Source: an uncultured Anaeroplasmataceae bacterium
Lineage (GTDB): Bacteria; Bacillota_I; Bacilli_A; Acholeplasmatales; Anaeroplasmataceae
Assembly (NCBI GenBank): GCA_934229535.1
Contig: CAKQDS010000006.1
Span: 1 to 64,000, forward strand
DNA length: 64,000 bases
Direction: 5' to 3'
Shown: positions 39,413 through 47,900 of the stretch, piece by piece
Position numbering within the stretch: position 1 is the stretch's first letter
Layout of the letters: each line of letters begins with the position of its first letter
Program-made: the position numbers and the translations under genes
Notes under the pieces: model-generated
What the model was told of the DNA's origin: nothing
Databases searched by the model: none
Seen by the model: the letters and a program-made list of their open reading frames with translations, nothing else

Positions 39413-42400
39413 TTATAATTCTTGTAGCTGGTAAACGCTATAAACAAGTTCACCAAAGGCGTTTATTCCAGCTGTTAAATAATATTTAGCATTTGCATAT
39501 TCAAATACAATCTGTAGTGAATTATCAGCAAGTAAAGTAATGCTTGCCTCAGTCTTTACACCATTAATATATACATAACCATCATTTAAAGCTAAGTATA
39601 CATTACCAGTTGGAGTCTTTATTTCATATAGACCATTATATGAAATAAGATTACTATCATAGAATATTTCATCCTCTAAAATATTAATAACCTTGTCATA
39701 AGATGTAATACCAATTGAGCCATTAACTGAACCAATTGTTACATATGTATCAATTAATGTTAAATCTAATACACCATCAATGTAATAAATTGTACATTGT
39801 CTTATAATAGCTGTCATTGCTGTTTGATTTAAATCAACAATATCATCAAATGTCATATATGGAACAATTCTACCATCTGTTAGCTGAGCATAGCCATATG
39901 TTACATAATCAGTATCAAATGTTTTATCATCAACACTTAGATTTGTACCATCAAAATGGAAGCTATGTGATTCATTAATACCTTGACTTACAAAATCGCC
40001 ATAAAATACTGTTGTATCCTCTTTCTTAATTAGACTACCACCAGTTGTAGTTTCTTCACTTGTTGCATGAGTAGCTGATAAATAATGATGATAATAATAG
40101 AACATATAATTTGCATTACCATCCTTATCAACACCCATCATTATAACAACATATTGATCCATTAATGAATTTGGTAAATCATAAATATAGTAAATTGATA
40201 GAGTTGCTGGATCAAAATCAGGCTCTGTTACATAAATTTCGTCACTCTTAATAGTAACTGTCATCTCACCATTTGTCCAAGTACCACTCATTTGTTCGAT
40301 TACTGACTTAATAGTAGTATCCTTGAAATATAAATATTTAGTAGTATACTCATAAACCATATCATCACTTGATGAATCATAAACTGCCTCATATGAGTCA
40401 TAATCATAAGCATACATTAAATCATAGCCATATTCACCAGAATATACTAGATGAATTAATTCAATCTTTTCACCATTATCAACACGATAGCTAATTACTG
40501 GAAGTGCACTATAGCTATTCCAAGCAAGGCTTGCTTCCATTTCTTCACCATTATAAATTGCTTTGTAGCCTTGTCCCTTAGTATATTTAACTGTTACAGT
40601 TTCAGTTGAAGTAGCTGTATAATAAGTCCAATCACCAACAAGCTTATCTAAAACATTTCTTCCAAAATATTCCTTAACAAACTTATATGTACCATCGCTT
40701 TGTTTACTGAATAGATAGCCATAACCATATCTTACATAGGTTGCTCTAAATTGATATTCAACACCATTTAGGGTAAATTCAATAACACGATTATAGAATC
40801 TGGTATTATATCCTAAAATTTCTTGATCAGCATCTGTTGGAATATACCATGAATAAGTAAATGCTGCCTCATTGTTAACTAATTTATTTGGAACATCAAT
40901 ACTAATTTCATCGCTTTGATCAGTTGCAATCCAAGCACCATTATATGCTTTATCCCAATACTTAAAGCCAGCTAAATCCTCGAAACGCTTGCTTAATAAA
41001 TGTCCAGCATTATCAGGATCTTCATAATAGAACATTAAATATCCTGTGTATTTATATTGTCTTACATAATATGTTGTATCATCTAAAATAAATCTCATAT
41101 AGCTGAATGTTGTAATTTCCATTCCAGGAATACCATCACAATCAGTTATAAATACATAATCATAATCAACATAATCATGATTTCCAACCTTGATTTGAGT
41201 CTTTGTAACCTTAATTTCTCCAATATTATTCATCTTATCTTTAGCTTCAGGAGCAGATTCAACCCAAGTATTATTTACTAGGAAGTCATAATTTACCCAA
41301 TACTCAACACTTACTACTCCATCAGCAGTTTTCTTTTGACAAGTTAATGAATATGAAAGTCCAAGAAGATAATTATATTCATAATCAGCCCAGAAATTGT
41401 AAGTTGTTCCCTCATTATCAGTAAATGATAATGTAGCAACACCTTGTTCATTATTTGTCTTTTCATATGGATAAGTTGCTCCATCAATTGTAATTGTATG
41501 AGCCTCCTCATCAACAGACATCTTATGATTTCTTGTAGGCATTTCATAAACATGAATTGGATCCTTAGCATTGAAATCTAATGTGTTTTCATCACTATAT
41601 ACATAATCCCAACCGCCTTGTTCATCAAACCATCTAGCATTCATATACTCAAATGATTCAGTTAAATTTATGCTTACCTCTTTTGCTATGTCATAATCAT
41701 AAATCTTTACAAGACCTGTTTCCTCAAGATAAATATATTCAGCAATTGAATTACCTCTTGAATCTAAAAGTGTAAATCCATAAACGCCATCCTCATGGTC
41801 TTTAATTCCCATATATAGGAATGGATTATATGAGCACTTATCAGTAGCAGTTGCTGCTTCATAAGTTACTGGAGAATCATAAACAGTCTTGTCATAAATA
41901 TATGGAGCCTTAACTAATAGCTTTTCACTTGAATTATTCTTATTAACAAAATAACCAGTAAAGCCAGTATTTTGAGTTAACATCTTATCAATAGTTAATT
42001 CCCATTCGTTTTTATTTAAATGCTCTAAACGCATAAATGCTTTATCATAGCCAAGAACGTTAACACGTTGTAAGTATAAACGATATTCTTGCTCATCACT
42101 TCCAACTGTTGCGAAACGAGATGTGAAATATAGAACAACGCCATTATAGAATTTACCTGTAATTGAAGCATCACCATATGAATCATAGGTAACATATTGT
42201 AATTCCTCAATCTTAGATTCTTTATATGTTAATCCAATTTTCTCAAAATTGCTTCCAGTTGTATCATATAAACCATTATATACTGATGCTTGAGCCATAA
42301 GTGATCCACTTGCTGAAACACTAAGCTTGACCCATTGTGTATCTGAATATTTCCATTCACCAAGCATAGCTTCATAAGATTCATAGCTTGCTACTAATTG

Positions 42401-44965
42401 AAGATTTTGACAAATGATTGCATTTTCATCATATTTCTTGCCATTTACCTTGTAGCCACTAAATACATAGCCTGCTGGTCCTTCAATAGGATCAAATGTT
42501 GTCTTACTACCAAAATCAACCTCTTTGAAATCATCTTCAGTAAATACACCATTAGCCATATGTCCAAAGCTTACTCTAACCTTATTATGAGTATCAGGAA
42601 CATTCTTTAATGTATAATCATCTATGTTCCAGTCCTCTTCATTCCAGTTAATAGCTGAAAGGTCAGCTTTTGTTGAACCACAATTAATAATTTGTGAATT
42701 GTTAAAGCTTAATTCATTTGTTTTTGAATCAGCTTGACTTGTATAAATAGAATCAACTAGCTTAGCTAAGCTTATTGAGCTAATAACATATGATGTTGAA
42801 TCAATATAGCCTACAAGTCCAGCCTTACTACCAGTTCTATATAATTGCAATTTTGAATTCTCAGTAACATATACTGAATTAATATTTGAACTACTTTGAA
42901 CATAACCAGCTATGCCACCAACTAAATTACCACCATTTACTATAGCAGTAACCTTACAAGCATAGATTTCAGACTCACTAACATAACCAGCAAGTCCACC
43001 TATAACAGCTCTTTCAAGAAGATTTTGGTTCAAAGTGATTTCACCATTAACGCTAATACCATAAACTATAGCATTATCAATCATACCAGCAAATAAGCCT
43101 ATATTTGCGTTGCTTGCTTTAGTACCTGTGATAACAACATTATCTAAAATTAAATTTTTTACAACACTATTTTGATTTAAGGAACCAAAGAATCCAACAT
43201 TCTTTAAACCATTGGTATTAATATTAACATTGCTTATCTTATGTGATGAGCCATCAAATGAACCATTAAAGCCATTAACTGGTGTAAAATCACTAGTTAA
43301 GGTAATATCATTAGCTAGCTTATAGTAAGCTTCCTTATATATTACTCCGTTTCTTGAGTCCTGAGCATCAGAATTTACATATTTGCTGAAATATGTAACA
43401 TCAAGATCATTTTCAAGTAAATAAGGGCTATCCTTAGTGCCATCTCCATTAAATACATATAACCAACGAGCAGTTAAGGTAATATCACCAGTAATAGCTG
43501 AAGCCTCAAAATTATATTCTCTTCCACTATTATACCAACCAACAAAATAATAATGTGCTCTTGTAGGATCAGCAGGCTGTGTACCATATTTTCCATAACC
43601 AATTACCTGTTGTTCAATTGTGCTACCACCAGTTGTATTAAATTTCAAGAAATATTTATAACGTGCAGTTAGAACCATATTTGTGGTAATAGGGGTATTT
43701 TCAAAATCAAAAATTTCGCCACTATAATACCATTCATCAAATGGATGTCCATATTTATCTGCCTTATCAGCTGGTCTTGTTGCCAAATCACCCTCATGAA
43801 CAACTATTTCTTCATAATCTGATTCAGAAAAAACTACATAATAATACTTATCCCACTTAGCATATACAGTAATATTTTCTGTTATTGGCATTGTAGGGTC
43901 AAATTTTTCTTCCTTACCCTCAATGTACCATCCTAAAAACTTCCAATATTTTTCATGTGAATAACCACTACTTGGACTAACAATATCAGAATTTGCTTGA
44001 TATTGCTCATTAATATTTGTATTTTCCTTAGTAATAAAGGTAATAACCTTTTGATTAGTCAATGAAGCATCAGGATTAAGGAATGTAACAGTATAACTAT
44101 TTATCCATCTTGCTTCAAGACTAATTGCCTCTTTAACTGGTGTATCAAAATCAAATCCTACATCAGTACCCTTAACATACCAGCCAACAAATGTTGCATT
44201 TTCTTTAGTTGGAGTCGCAGGCATTGTTGCTTTTCTTCCATACTCTACGCTTTGTGTTGCTACTAAAGACCCACCATTAGTATCAAAGGTTACATTGAAC
44301 TTAGCAACCTTCCATCTTGCAACTAAAGTAATATTAGATGTAACAGGCTCAGTAAATGTATAAATTTTACCATTATATTGCCATGCTTCAAATTCGAAGC
44401 CTTCCTTGGTTGGAATAGTTGTTGGAGCACTACCAGTTTCATTTCTCTTTAAGCCTGTAATACTTTCAACATCGCTTCCACCATCTGTATTAAATCTAAT
44501 TGTATATGTTTTATTATCAACGTCATAGCTTGCAACTAAAGTAACAGATTTAGTTATTGGTTTACTAAAATCAAATGCCTCACCATTATATTGCCATTCA
44601 ATAAACTTATGACCAATTTTAATAGGATCAGCTGGCTTAGTAACCATTTTTCCATCTTCTACGCTAATTGTTGTCTCACCAGCCATTTTTCCATCAAGTG
44701 GATCAAATGTTACACTAAATACTTCTTTGCTTGGCTCAGACGATGAAGTAGTTGAACTACTTGAAGAGCTTGATGTCGAAGTAGAGGTGCTGCTTGATGA
44801 ACTGCTTGATGAGCTGCTTGATGAACTTGATGATTCACTAGAAACTTGCTCTTGTGATGAAGTAGTTGGCTTTTCTTTACCACATGAAGTAAGTCCTAAA
44901 GTTCCTAGCATTGCAAGTAAAACGATCATCGGTGTAAATCTAATTCTTACATTTTTCTTTTTCAT
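39413..44965 (-). CDS. InlB-repeat/GLUG lipoprotein, first gene of operon 2
   Basis: An 1850-residue predicted surface lipoprotein (lipobox L-T-S-C, Cys 28). A Ser-rich linker covers about residues 38-80. Six InlB B-type (Flg_new) repeats follow to about residue 515, each ending in 'TLxARW' or similar, then a GLUG-type beta-helix region (about 515-770: 'NGSFDGSSHKISNV', 'GGLAGYVSESEIY') and a seventh InlB-like unit. The C-terminal 950 residues contain repeated lipocalin-like beta modules with 'LGEWKYSD', 'VGDWTYYT', 'SGTWTNGEM' starts. The ATG has no good ribosome site next to it; AAAGGAC is 24 bases upstream within a small GGAC-GTCC hairpin. The domain order parallels the first gene of operon 1. 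Binding or adhesion is inferred. Confidence 0.87.
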   Translation of the reverse strand: MKKKNVRIRFTPMIVLLAMLGTLGLTSCGKEKPTTSSQEQVSSESSSSSSSSSSSSSSSTSTSTSSSSSSSTTSSSEPSKEVFSVTFDPLDGKMAGETTISVEDGKMVTKPADPIKIGHKFIEWQYNGEAFDFSKPITKSVTLVASYDVDNKTYTIRFNTDGGSDVESITGLKRNETGSAPTTIPTKEGFEFEAWQYNGKIYTFTEPVTSNITLVARWKVAKFNVTFDTNGGSLVATQSVEYGRKATMPATPTKENATFVGWYVKGTDVGFDFDTPVKEAISLEARWINSYTVTFLNPDASLTNQKVITFITKENTNINEQYQANSDIVSPSSGYSHEKYWKFLGWYIEGKEEKFDPTMPITENITVYAKWDKYYYVVFSESDYEEIVVHEGDLATRPADKADKYGHPFDEWYYSGEIFDFENTPITTNMVLTARYKYFLKFNTTGGSTIEQQVIGYGKYGTQPADPTRAHYYFVGWYNSGREYNFEASAITGDITLTARWLYVFNGDGTKDSPYLLENDLDVTYFSKYVNSDAQDSRNGVIYKEAYYKLANDITLTSDFTPVNGFNGSFDGSSHKISNVNINTNGLKNVGFFGSLNQNSVVKNLILDNVVITGTKASNANIGLFAGMIDNAIVYGISVNGEITLNQNLLERAVIGGLAGYVSESEIYACKVTAIVNGGNLVGGIAGYVQSSSNINSVYVTENSKLQLYRTGSKAGLVGYIDSTSYVISSISLAKLVDSIYTSQADSKTNELSFNNSQIINCGSTKADLSAINWNEEDWNIDDYTLKNVPDTHNKVRVSFGHMANGVFTEDDFKEVDFGSKTTFDPIEGPAGYVFSGYKVNGKKYDENAIICQNLQLVASYESYEAMLGEWKYSDTQWVKLSVSASGSLMAQASVYNGLYDTTGSNFEKIGLTYKESKIEELQYVTYDSYGDASITGKFYNGVVLYFTSRFATVGSDEQEYRLYLQRVNVLGYDKAFMRLEHLNKNEWELTIDKMLTQNTGFTGYFVNKNNSSEKLLVKAPYIYDKTVYDSPVTYEAATATDKCSYNPFLYMGIKDHEDGVYGFTLLDSRGNSIAEYIYLEETGLVKIYDYDIAKEVSINLTESFEYMNARWFDEQGGWDYVYSDENTLDFNAKDPIHVYEMPTRNHKMSVDEEAHTITIDGATYPYEKTNNEQGVATLSFTDNEGTTYNFWADYEYNYLLGLSYSLTCQKKTADGVVSVEYWVNYDFLVNNTWVESAPEAKDKMNNIGEIKVTKTQIKVGNHDYVDYDYVFITDCDGIPGMEITTFSYMRFILDDTTYYVRQYKYTGYLMFYYEDPDNAGHLLSKRFEDLAGFKYWDKAYNGAWIATDQSDEISIDVPNKLVNNEAAFTYSWYIPTDADQEILGYNTRFYNRVIEFTLNGVEYQFRATYVRYGYGYLFSKQSDGTYKFVKEYFGRNVLDKLVGDWTYYTATSTETVTVKYTKGQGYKAIYNGEEMEASLAWNSYSALPVISYRVDNGEKIELIHLVYSGEYGYDLMYAYDYDSYEAVYDSSSDDMVYEYTTKYLYFKDTTIKSVIEQMSGTWTNGEMTVTIKSDEIYVTEPDFDPATLSIYYIYDLPNSLMDQYVVIMMGVDKDGNANYMFYYYHHYLSATHATSEETTTGGSLIKKEDTTVFYGDFVSQGINESHSFHFDGTNLSVDDKTFDTDYVTYGYAQLTDGRIVPYMTFDDIVDLNQTAMTAIIRQCTIYYIDGVLDLTLIDTYVTIGSVNGSIGITSYDKVINILEDEIFYDSNLISYNGLYEIKTPTGNVYLALNDGYVYINGVKTEASITLLADNSLQIVFEYANAKYYLTAGINAFGELVYSVYQLQEL
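44761..44830 (-). repeat. 12-bp imperfect repeat coding the Ser-rich linker
   Basis: Repeats of the type CTGCTTGATGAA (plus strand, about 44800-44830) and related degenerate copies from 44761 encode the poly-Ser linker on the minus strand. The unit is a multiple of three, so slippage would change only linker length. Confidence 0.7.
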
Positions 44966-45233
44966 TTTTAAATTCTAGGGGACATAAAGTCCTTTACTGC
45001 CTTTCTTCAAAATGTTTACAACTTATACATATTTGTTCAAAAAGATAGTAATTCAAAATTATTTAAATTCTTTCTCTAAATTTTTTCGAAATTGGTATGC
45101 ATTTGGGCAAATACATATAAATCGTTAAAAAACTATAAAATCCTAATCATCATATTTTTAATTTGTAAAAATGTGGGCGTATTTCTTACAAATGTGGGCG
45201 AAATATGGCGAATTATGTGATTTTTTAAAGTTT
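44966..45233 (-). other. Long 5' leader of operon 2
   Basis: About 268 bases lie between the predicted start of transcription and the ATG at 44965. It holds a pair of direct repeats (separate entry) and, near its 3' end, a short GGAC/GTCC hairpin (44980-44992) that covers the only AAAGGA sequence. I see no riboswitch family that I recognise and no real gene. Confidence 0.55.
45166..45210. repeat. Direct repeats with 21-base spacing in the operon 2 leader
   Basis: TAAAAATGTGGGCG (45166-45179) and TACAAATGTGGGCG (45187-45200) differ at one position and start exactly 21 bases apart, two turns of the helix. A weaker third copy, AAATATGGCG, is at 45201-45210. They lie about 25-70 bases downstream of the predicted transcription start. 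They could be protein-binding sites on one face of the DNA or an RNA element. Confidence 0.65.
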
Positions 45234-45239
45234 GATGAC

Positions 45240-45268
45240 ATTATAGCACCATTTTGTTTAATATTCAA
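45240..45268 (-). promoter_or_regulatory. Promoter of operon 2
   Basis: Minus-strand -35 TTGAAT (45268-45263), 17-base spacer, -10 TATAAT (45245-45240) preceded by TGC, an extended -10. The start is expected near 45233. The bases around the -10, AAATGGTGYTATAAT followed by C-x-TCAAAC, match the operon 1 promoter at 21 of 25 positions. Confidence 0.8.
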
Positions 45269-45286
45269 CAAAATTACATAAACAAT

Positions 45287-45306
45287 AAACAATAAAAGCG
45301 CTTTTT
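45287..45306 (-). promoter_or_regulatory. Operator-like element upstream of operon 2, shared with operon 1
   Basis: The minus strand reads AAAAGCGCTTTTATTGTTT (45305-45287), 17 of 19 identical to the element at 26677-26659. The core AAAAGCGCTTTT is a perfect 12-base palindrome and cre-like. It ends 18 bases upstream of the -35, against 19 at operon 1, so spacing is conserved too. Confidence 0.6.
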
Positions 45307-45369
45307 CTTTTAAAAAAATATCGTTTTTTAGATACATTTTGAATTTTAACCGAATTTTATTCGGCAAAG

Positions 45370-45411
45370 AAAAACAGGTGCTTGGTCATTATGCTCAAAC
45401 GCCTGTTTTTT
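45370..45411. terminator. Terminator after the M42 aminopeptidase gene
   Basis: AAAAACAGG (45370-45378) pairs with CCTGTTTTT (45402-45410), with a long imperfect inner stem. U-runs follow in both directions: CCTGTTTTTCTTT on the minus strand and a run of eight T on the plus strand. It closes the aminopeptidase transcript 17 bases after its stop and isolates operon 2. Confidence 0.85.
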
Positions 45412-45426
45412 TTATTAAATTTAATT

Positions 45427-46503
45427 TTAATTATGCCAAATTTCTTCTACAGTTTTAGTATCAAGCCTCTTAATAACCTCAGTCATAAGCTTAACTGCAT
45501 TTTCATAATCATCACGATAAATCATTGATGTTTGAGAATGAATATAACGAGAAGGAATTCCGATAAATAATGTAGGAGCACCACTCTTCATCTGACTTAT
45601 TCTAGCGCCATCAGTTCCACCAGCCTTTAAAACAGTAACCTGGTAAGGAATTTTACATTCTTCTGCTACAGATACAACAAAATCAAATAAGGCACGATGT
45701 CCAAGCATACCACTATCCATCAAATGAATTTGAGGGCCTTTTCCAAATTCAAACCCATCCTTATCTCCACCACCTGGATAATCATTAGCTAAGGATACAT
45801 CAAAAGCAAAGCCAATTTTTGGAGATGCAATATAGGCAGTTGTTTGAGCTCCTCTACATCCAACCTCCTCTTGAACACTTCCACTTCCAGCATAAATATT
45901 AGGTGTTCCAGATTCATGAAGATTTTTCATAATCTCTAAAACCATTGCACAGCCAATACGACAATCCCAAGCTTTAGCAAGTAAATGCTTTTGATCCTTG
46001 CCTAAAACCTTGAATTCTTGATATGGAGTAACCATATCACCAATTCTTACACCCATTTCCATTGCTTCATCCTTTGAAGTTGCACCTATATCAACAAATG
46101 CACCTTCAAAAAATTTTCTTCTATCCTCCATAGGATTTCCCCCACTATGAGGAGGATTTGCCCCAACAACACCATGAAGTTCGCCTGTCTTAGTAGTAAC
46201 AACAACCTCATGAGCAGCAACTACAGCTGGATTCCATCCTCCAAGAGGAGTAATTGCTAAAAAGCCATCAGGCTTAATGCCACTAACCATAAATCCAACC
46301 TCATCCATATGTCCATCACACATAATAACTGGGCCATTAGGGTCTCCTTTTACAAAGCCAACTAAACCACCCTGACCATCATAGCAGACTTCATCAGCAT
46401 ATTTGCTCATTTTTTCAGCCATATATTTTTTTACATTGCCTTCATGACCAGGCACACCGTTTATATCGGTAATTTCTTTTAAAAATTCTAAAGTTTTATC
46501 CAT
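45427..46503 (-). CDS. M42 family metallo-aminopeptidase
   Basis: A 358-residue cytosolic aminopeptidase of the M42 family (glutamyl/deblocking aminopeptidase, YsdC/PepA/FrvX group). These enzymes form dodecameric shells with two metal ions per subunit and trim peptides from the N-terminus. Visible ligand and catalytic residues: His 65 and Asp 67 (C-D-G-H-M-D-E-V-G), Asp 180 (D-C-R), Glu 212 and Glu 213, Asp 235, His 322. Length and motif order are those of the family. AAAGGAAGG lies upstream of the ATG. It has its own promoter and terminator, but next to the protease/Opp locus it would suit the last step of peptide use. Confidence 0.93.
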   Translation of the reverse strand: MDKTLEFLKEITDINGVPGHEGNVKKYMAEKMSKYADEVCYDGQGGLVGFVKGDPNGPVIMCDGHMDEVGFMVSGIKPDGFLAITPLGGWNPAVVAAHEVVVTTKTGELHGVVGANPPHSGGNPMEDRRKFFEGAFVDIGATSKDEAMEMGVRIGDMVTPYQEFKVLGKDQKHLLAKAWDCRIGCAMVLEIMKNLHESGTPNIYAGSGSVQEEVGCRGAQTTAYIASPKIGFAFDVSLANDYPGGGDKDGFEFGKGPQIHLMDSGMLGHRALFDFVVSVAEECKIPYQVTVLKAGGTDGARISQMKSGAPTLFIGIPSRYIHSQTSMIYRDDYENAVKLMTEVIKRLDTKTVEEIWHN

Positions 46504-46535
46504 AATTTTAACCTTCCTTTATTTATTTTAAGGAA

Positions 46536-46564
46536 ATTTTATCACACTTTCAATACAATTGCAA
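46536..46564 (-). promoter_or_regulatory. Promoter of the M42 aminopeptidase gene
   Basis: Minus-strand TTGCAA (46564-46559), 17-base spacer, TAAAAT (46541-46536) preceded by TGA. The transcript would start near 46529 and have a leader of about 26 bases. It lies downstream of the small RNA terminator. Confidence 0.65.
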
Positions 46565-46625
46565 ATTATTTGCATATTTTTATAAAACAAAGAATAAAAT
46601 TTGACTTTTGTTTAATATAAGCAAC

Positions 46626-46812
46626 AAAAAAAGGTTTATCTCACGACAAACCTTTATAAGCCACTAGGAAGCCCAGTGAAGAACATAAGTCTTCAAAGGT
46701 AGGATTCTCTCTTAGTAACTAATTAGGATTCCTATTTAAAATAGGCATTCACACATAATTTCCTCTCAAATCCCATAAATTTTAGTTTGGGTTCCACGGC
46801 TTCTTCCTAGTT
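46626..46812 (-). ncRNA. ssrS: Probable 6S RNA
   Basis: A stand-alone transcript of about 187 bases with a near-consensus promoter and its own terminator. The 5' end CTAGGAAG (46810-46803) pairs with CTTCCTAG (46671-46664), extended by GCC/GGC after a one-base bulge, giving a closing stem. Between the arms are a large, mostly unpaired purine-rich middle and an apical hairpin CCTATT/AATAGG. A closing stem, a big central bubble and a length near 190 are the hallmarks of 6S RNA, which binds the housekeeping RNA polymerase by imitating an open promoter. I have not matched it to a covariance model; another structured small RNA is possible. The downstream gene has its own promoter, which argues against a riboswitch leader. 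Confidence 0.62.
46630..46655 (-). terminator. Terminator of the probable 6S RNA
   Basis: AAAGGTTT and AAACCTTT form an 8-base stem with a 10-base loop, followed on the minus strand by a run of seven T. This is a standard Rho-independent terminator. Confidence 0.85.
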
Positions 46813-46818
46813 AATTAT

Positions 46819-46847
46819 ATATTATCATATTACTAGTGTTTTGTCAA
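46819..46847 (-). promoter_or_regulatory. Strong promoter of the probable 6S RNA
   Basis: Minus-strand -35 TTGACA (perfect, 46847-46842), 17-base spacer, -10 TAATAT (46824-46819). The start is expected at about 46812, exactly at the 5' arm of the closing stem. Confidence 0.8.
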
Positions 46848-46857
46848 TATAAGCCTA

Positions 46858-47178
46858 CTATGAGAAAGAAATAATCAATGTAATAATAGCAACCAAAACA
46901 AATAACAAACCTACAATTTTCATAACCTTATCGCCATTAGGATCACCATTTGATGATTGATTAATGTATGGTAAAGTAAATGCAACACTACCCATCAATG
47001 TCAAGCCAATAGGCGTTAGAAAATGTCTATTAAAATATGGTAGCTCTGAACCCTCAGGTAATTTCCAGCTCATTAACATATTAGTTAAAAATAAAGTGAT
47101 TATTGCAATGCATGCGATTGTATCATATATTTTTAAAATTCTAATTTGCTTAGGAAGCTTCTTTTCATTATTTTTCAT
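46858..47178 (-). CDS. Small three-helix membrane protein
   Basis: A 106-residue protein with a Lys-rich cytoplasmic N-terminus and three predicted membrane helices (about 17-35, 53-70, 86-105). The loop between the last two is hydrophilic ('NQSSNGDPNGDK'). GAGGT lies 8 bases before the ATG and a TATAAT at 47203-47198 may serve as its -10. It sits between the L20 terminator and the 6S promoter. I do not recognise the family. Confidence 0.75.
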   Translation of the reverse strand: MKNNEKKLPKQIRILKIYDTIACIAIITLFLTNMLMSWKLPEGSELPYFNRHFLTPIGLTLMGSVAFTLPYINQSSNGDPNGDKVMKIVGLLFVLVAIITLIISFS

Positions 47179-47222
47179 CTAAATATACCTCATAATCATT
47201 ATAAAACATTTAAGAAAAAAAG

Positions 47223-47242
47223 AAAAGCACAAAAGTGCTTTT
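47223..47242 (-). terminator. Terminator of the infC-rpmI-rplT operon
   Basis: AAAAGCAC / GTGCTTTT, 8-base stem with a 4-base loop, starts 7 bases after the rplT stop; T-rich sequence follows on the minus strand. Confidence 0.85.
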
Positions 47243-47249
47243 TTAATTA

Positions 47250-47882
47250 TTATTGTAAAGCAGCAATTAAGTCAGCTTTCTTCATTGCAGAAATACCCTT
47301 AACGCCTTTTTCCTTTGCCATTGCCTTTAATTCAGCAACAGTTAATGATTCTAAATCAACGCTCTTAGTTTCCTCTACAACTTTTTCCTCTTGAGCAGGA
47401 GCTTCAACTGGTGCTTCTTCTACATTTTGAGTATTTTTAGCAATTTCAGCTTGAGCCTTTGCAGCACGCTCAGCCTTAGGAGCTGGTTTAACGAAGATTA
47501 CTTCTTCCTTAACAGTTTCCTTCTTATTAGCTAAAGCATTCTTGCTAGCTTCGCATAATTTTGTAAATGTTGCAGCATCATTAATAGCCATTTCAGAAAG
47601 CATCTTACGGTTAACTTCGATACCAGCAAGTGCTAAACCATTAATAAATTGAGAATATTTCATTCCATTTAACTTACAAGCAGCATTAATACGAGAAATC
47701 CAAAGCTTACGGAAATCACGCTTCTTAGTCTTTCTATCACGATAAGCAAATGCAAGTGAACGCATTACTTGCTCATGAGCTGTTCTATATAATGTATGTT
47801 TTGAACCATAATAGCCCTTTGCTAATTTTAAAACGGCCTTACGTCTTCTACGTGTTACATATCCACCTTTAACTCTTGGCAT
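47250..47882 (-). CDS. rplT: Ribosomal protein L20 (bL20) with Rho_N-like C-terminal tail
   Basis: Residues 1-118 are a complete bL20 ('MPRVKGGYVTRRRRKAVLKL', 'RDRKTKKRDFRKLWI', 'INAACKLNGMKYSQFINGL'), a 50S assembly protein that in Firmicutes also represses its own operon through the leader RNA. The usual length is about 118; here 92 more residues follow. They comprise an Ala/Glu/Val-rich linker (about 120-170) and a final 35-residue unit, 'LTVAELKAMAKEKGVKG' to the end, that looks like a Rho N-terminal or SAP-type helical domain, often nucleic-acid binding. GGAGG lies upstream of the ATG. The tail is unusual for L20; no frameshift is evident. Confidence 0.96.
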   Translation of the reverse strand: MPRVKGGYVTRRRRKAVLKLAKGYYGSKHTLYRTAHEQVMRSLAFAYRDRKTKKRDFRKLWISRINAACKLNGMKYSQFINGLALAGIEVNRKMLSEMAINDAATFTKLCEASKNALANKKETVKEEVIFVKPAPKAERAAKAQAEIAKNTQNVEEAPVEAPAQEEKVVEETKSVDLESLTVAELKAMAKEKGVKGISAMKKADLIAALQ

Positions 47883-47900
47883 ATTTCTTTACCTCCTAAA

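Noticed and set aside
44727..44978. Plus-strand open frame coding an acidic Leu/Asp/Glu repeat protein
   Set aside because: It is the mirror of the Ser-rich linker repeat of the lipoprotein on the other strand and has no ribosome site.
45158..45367. 69-codon minus-strand open frame
   Set aside because: It begins at TTG without a ribosome site and covers the operon 2 operator, promoter and leader repeats; composition is that of non-coding DNA.
46626..46812. T-box or riboswitch leader of the M42 aminopeptidase
   Set aside because: A TGGAACC string is near the 5' end rather than before the terminator, and the aminopeptidase has its own promoter downstream of the terminator.
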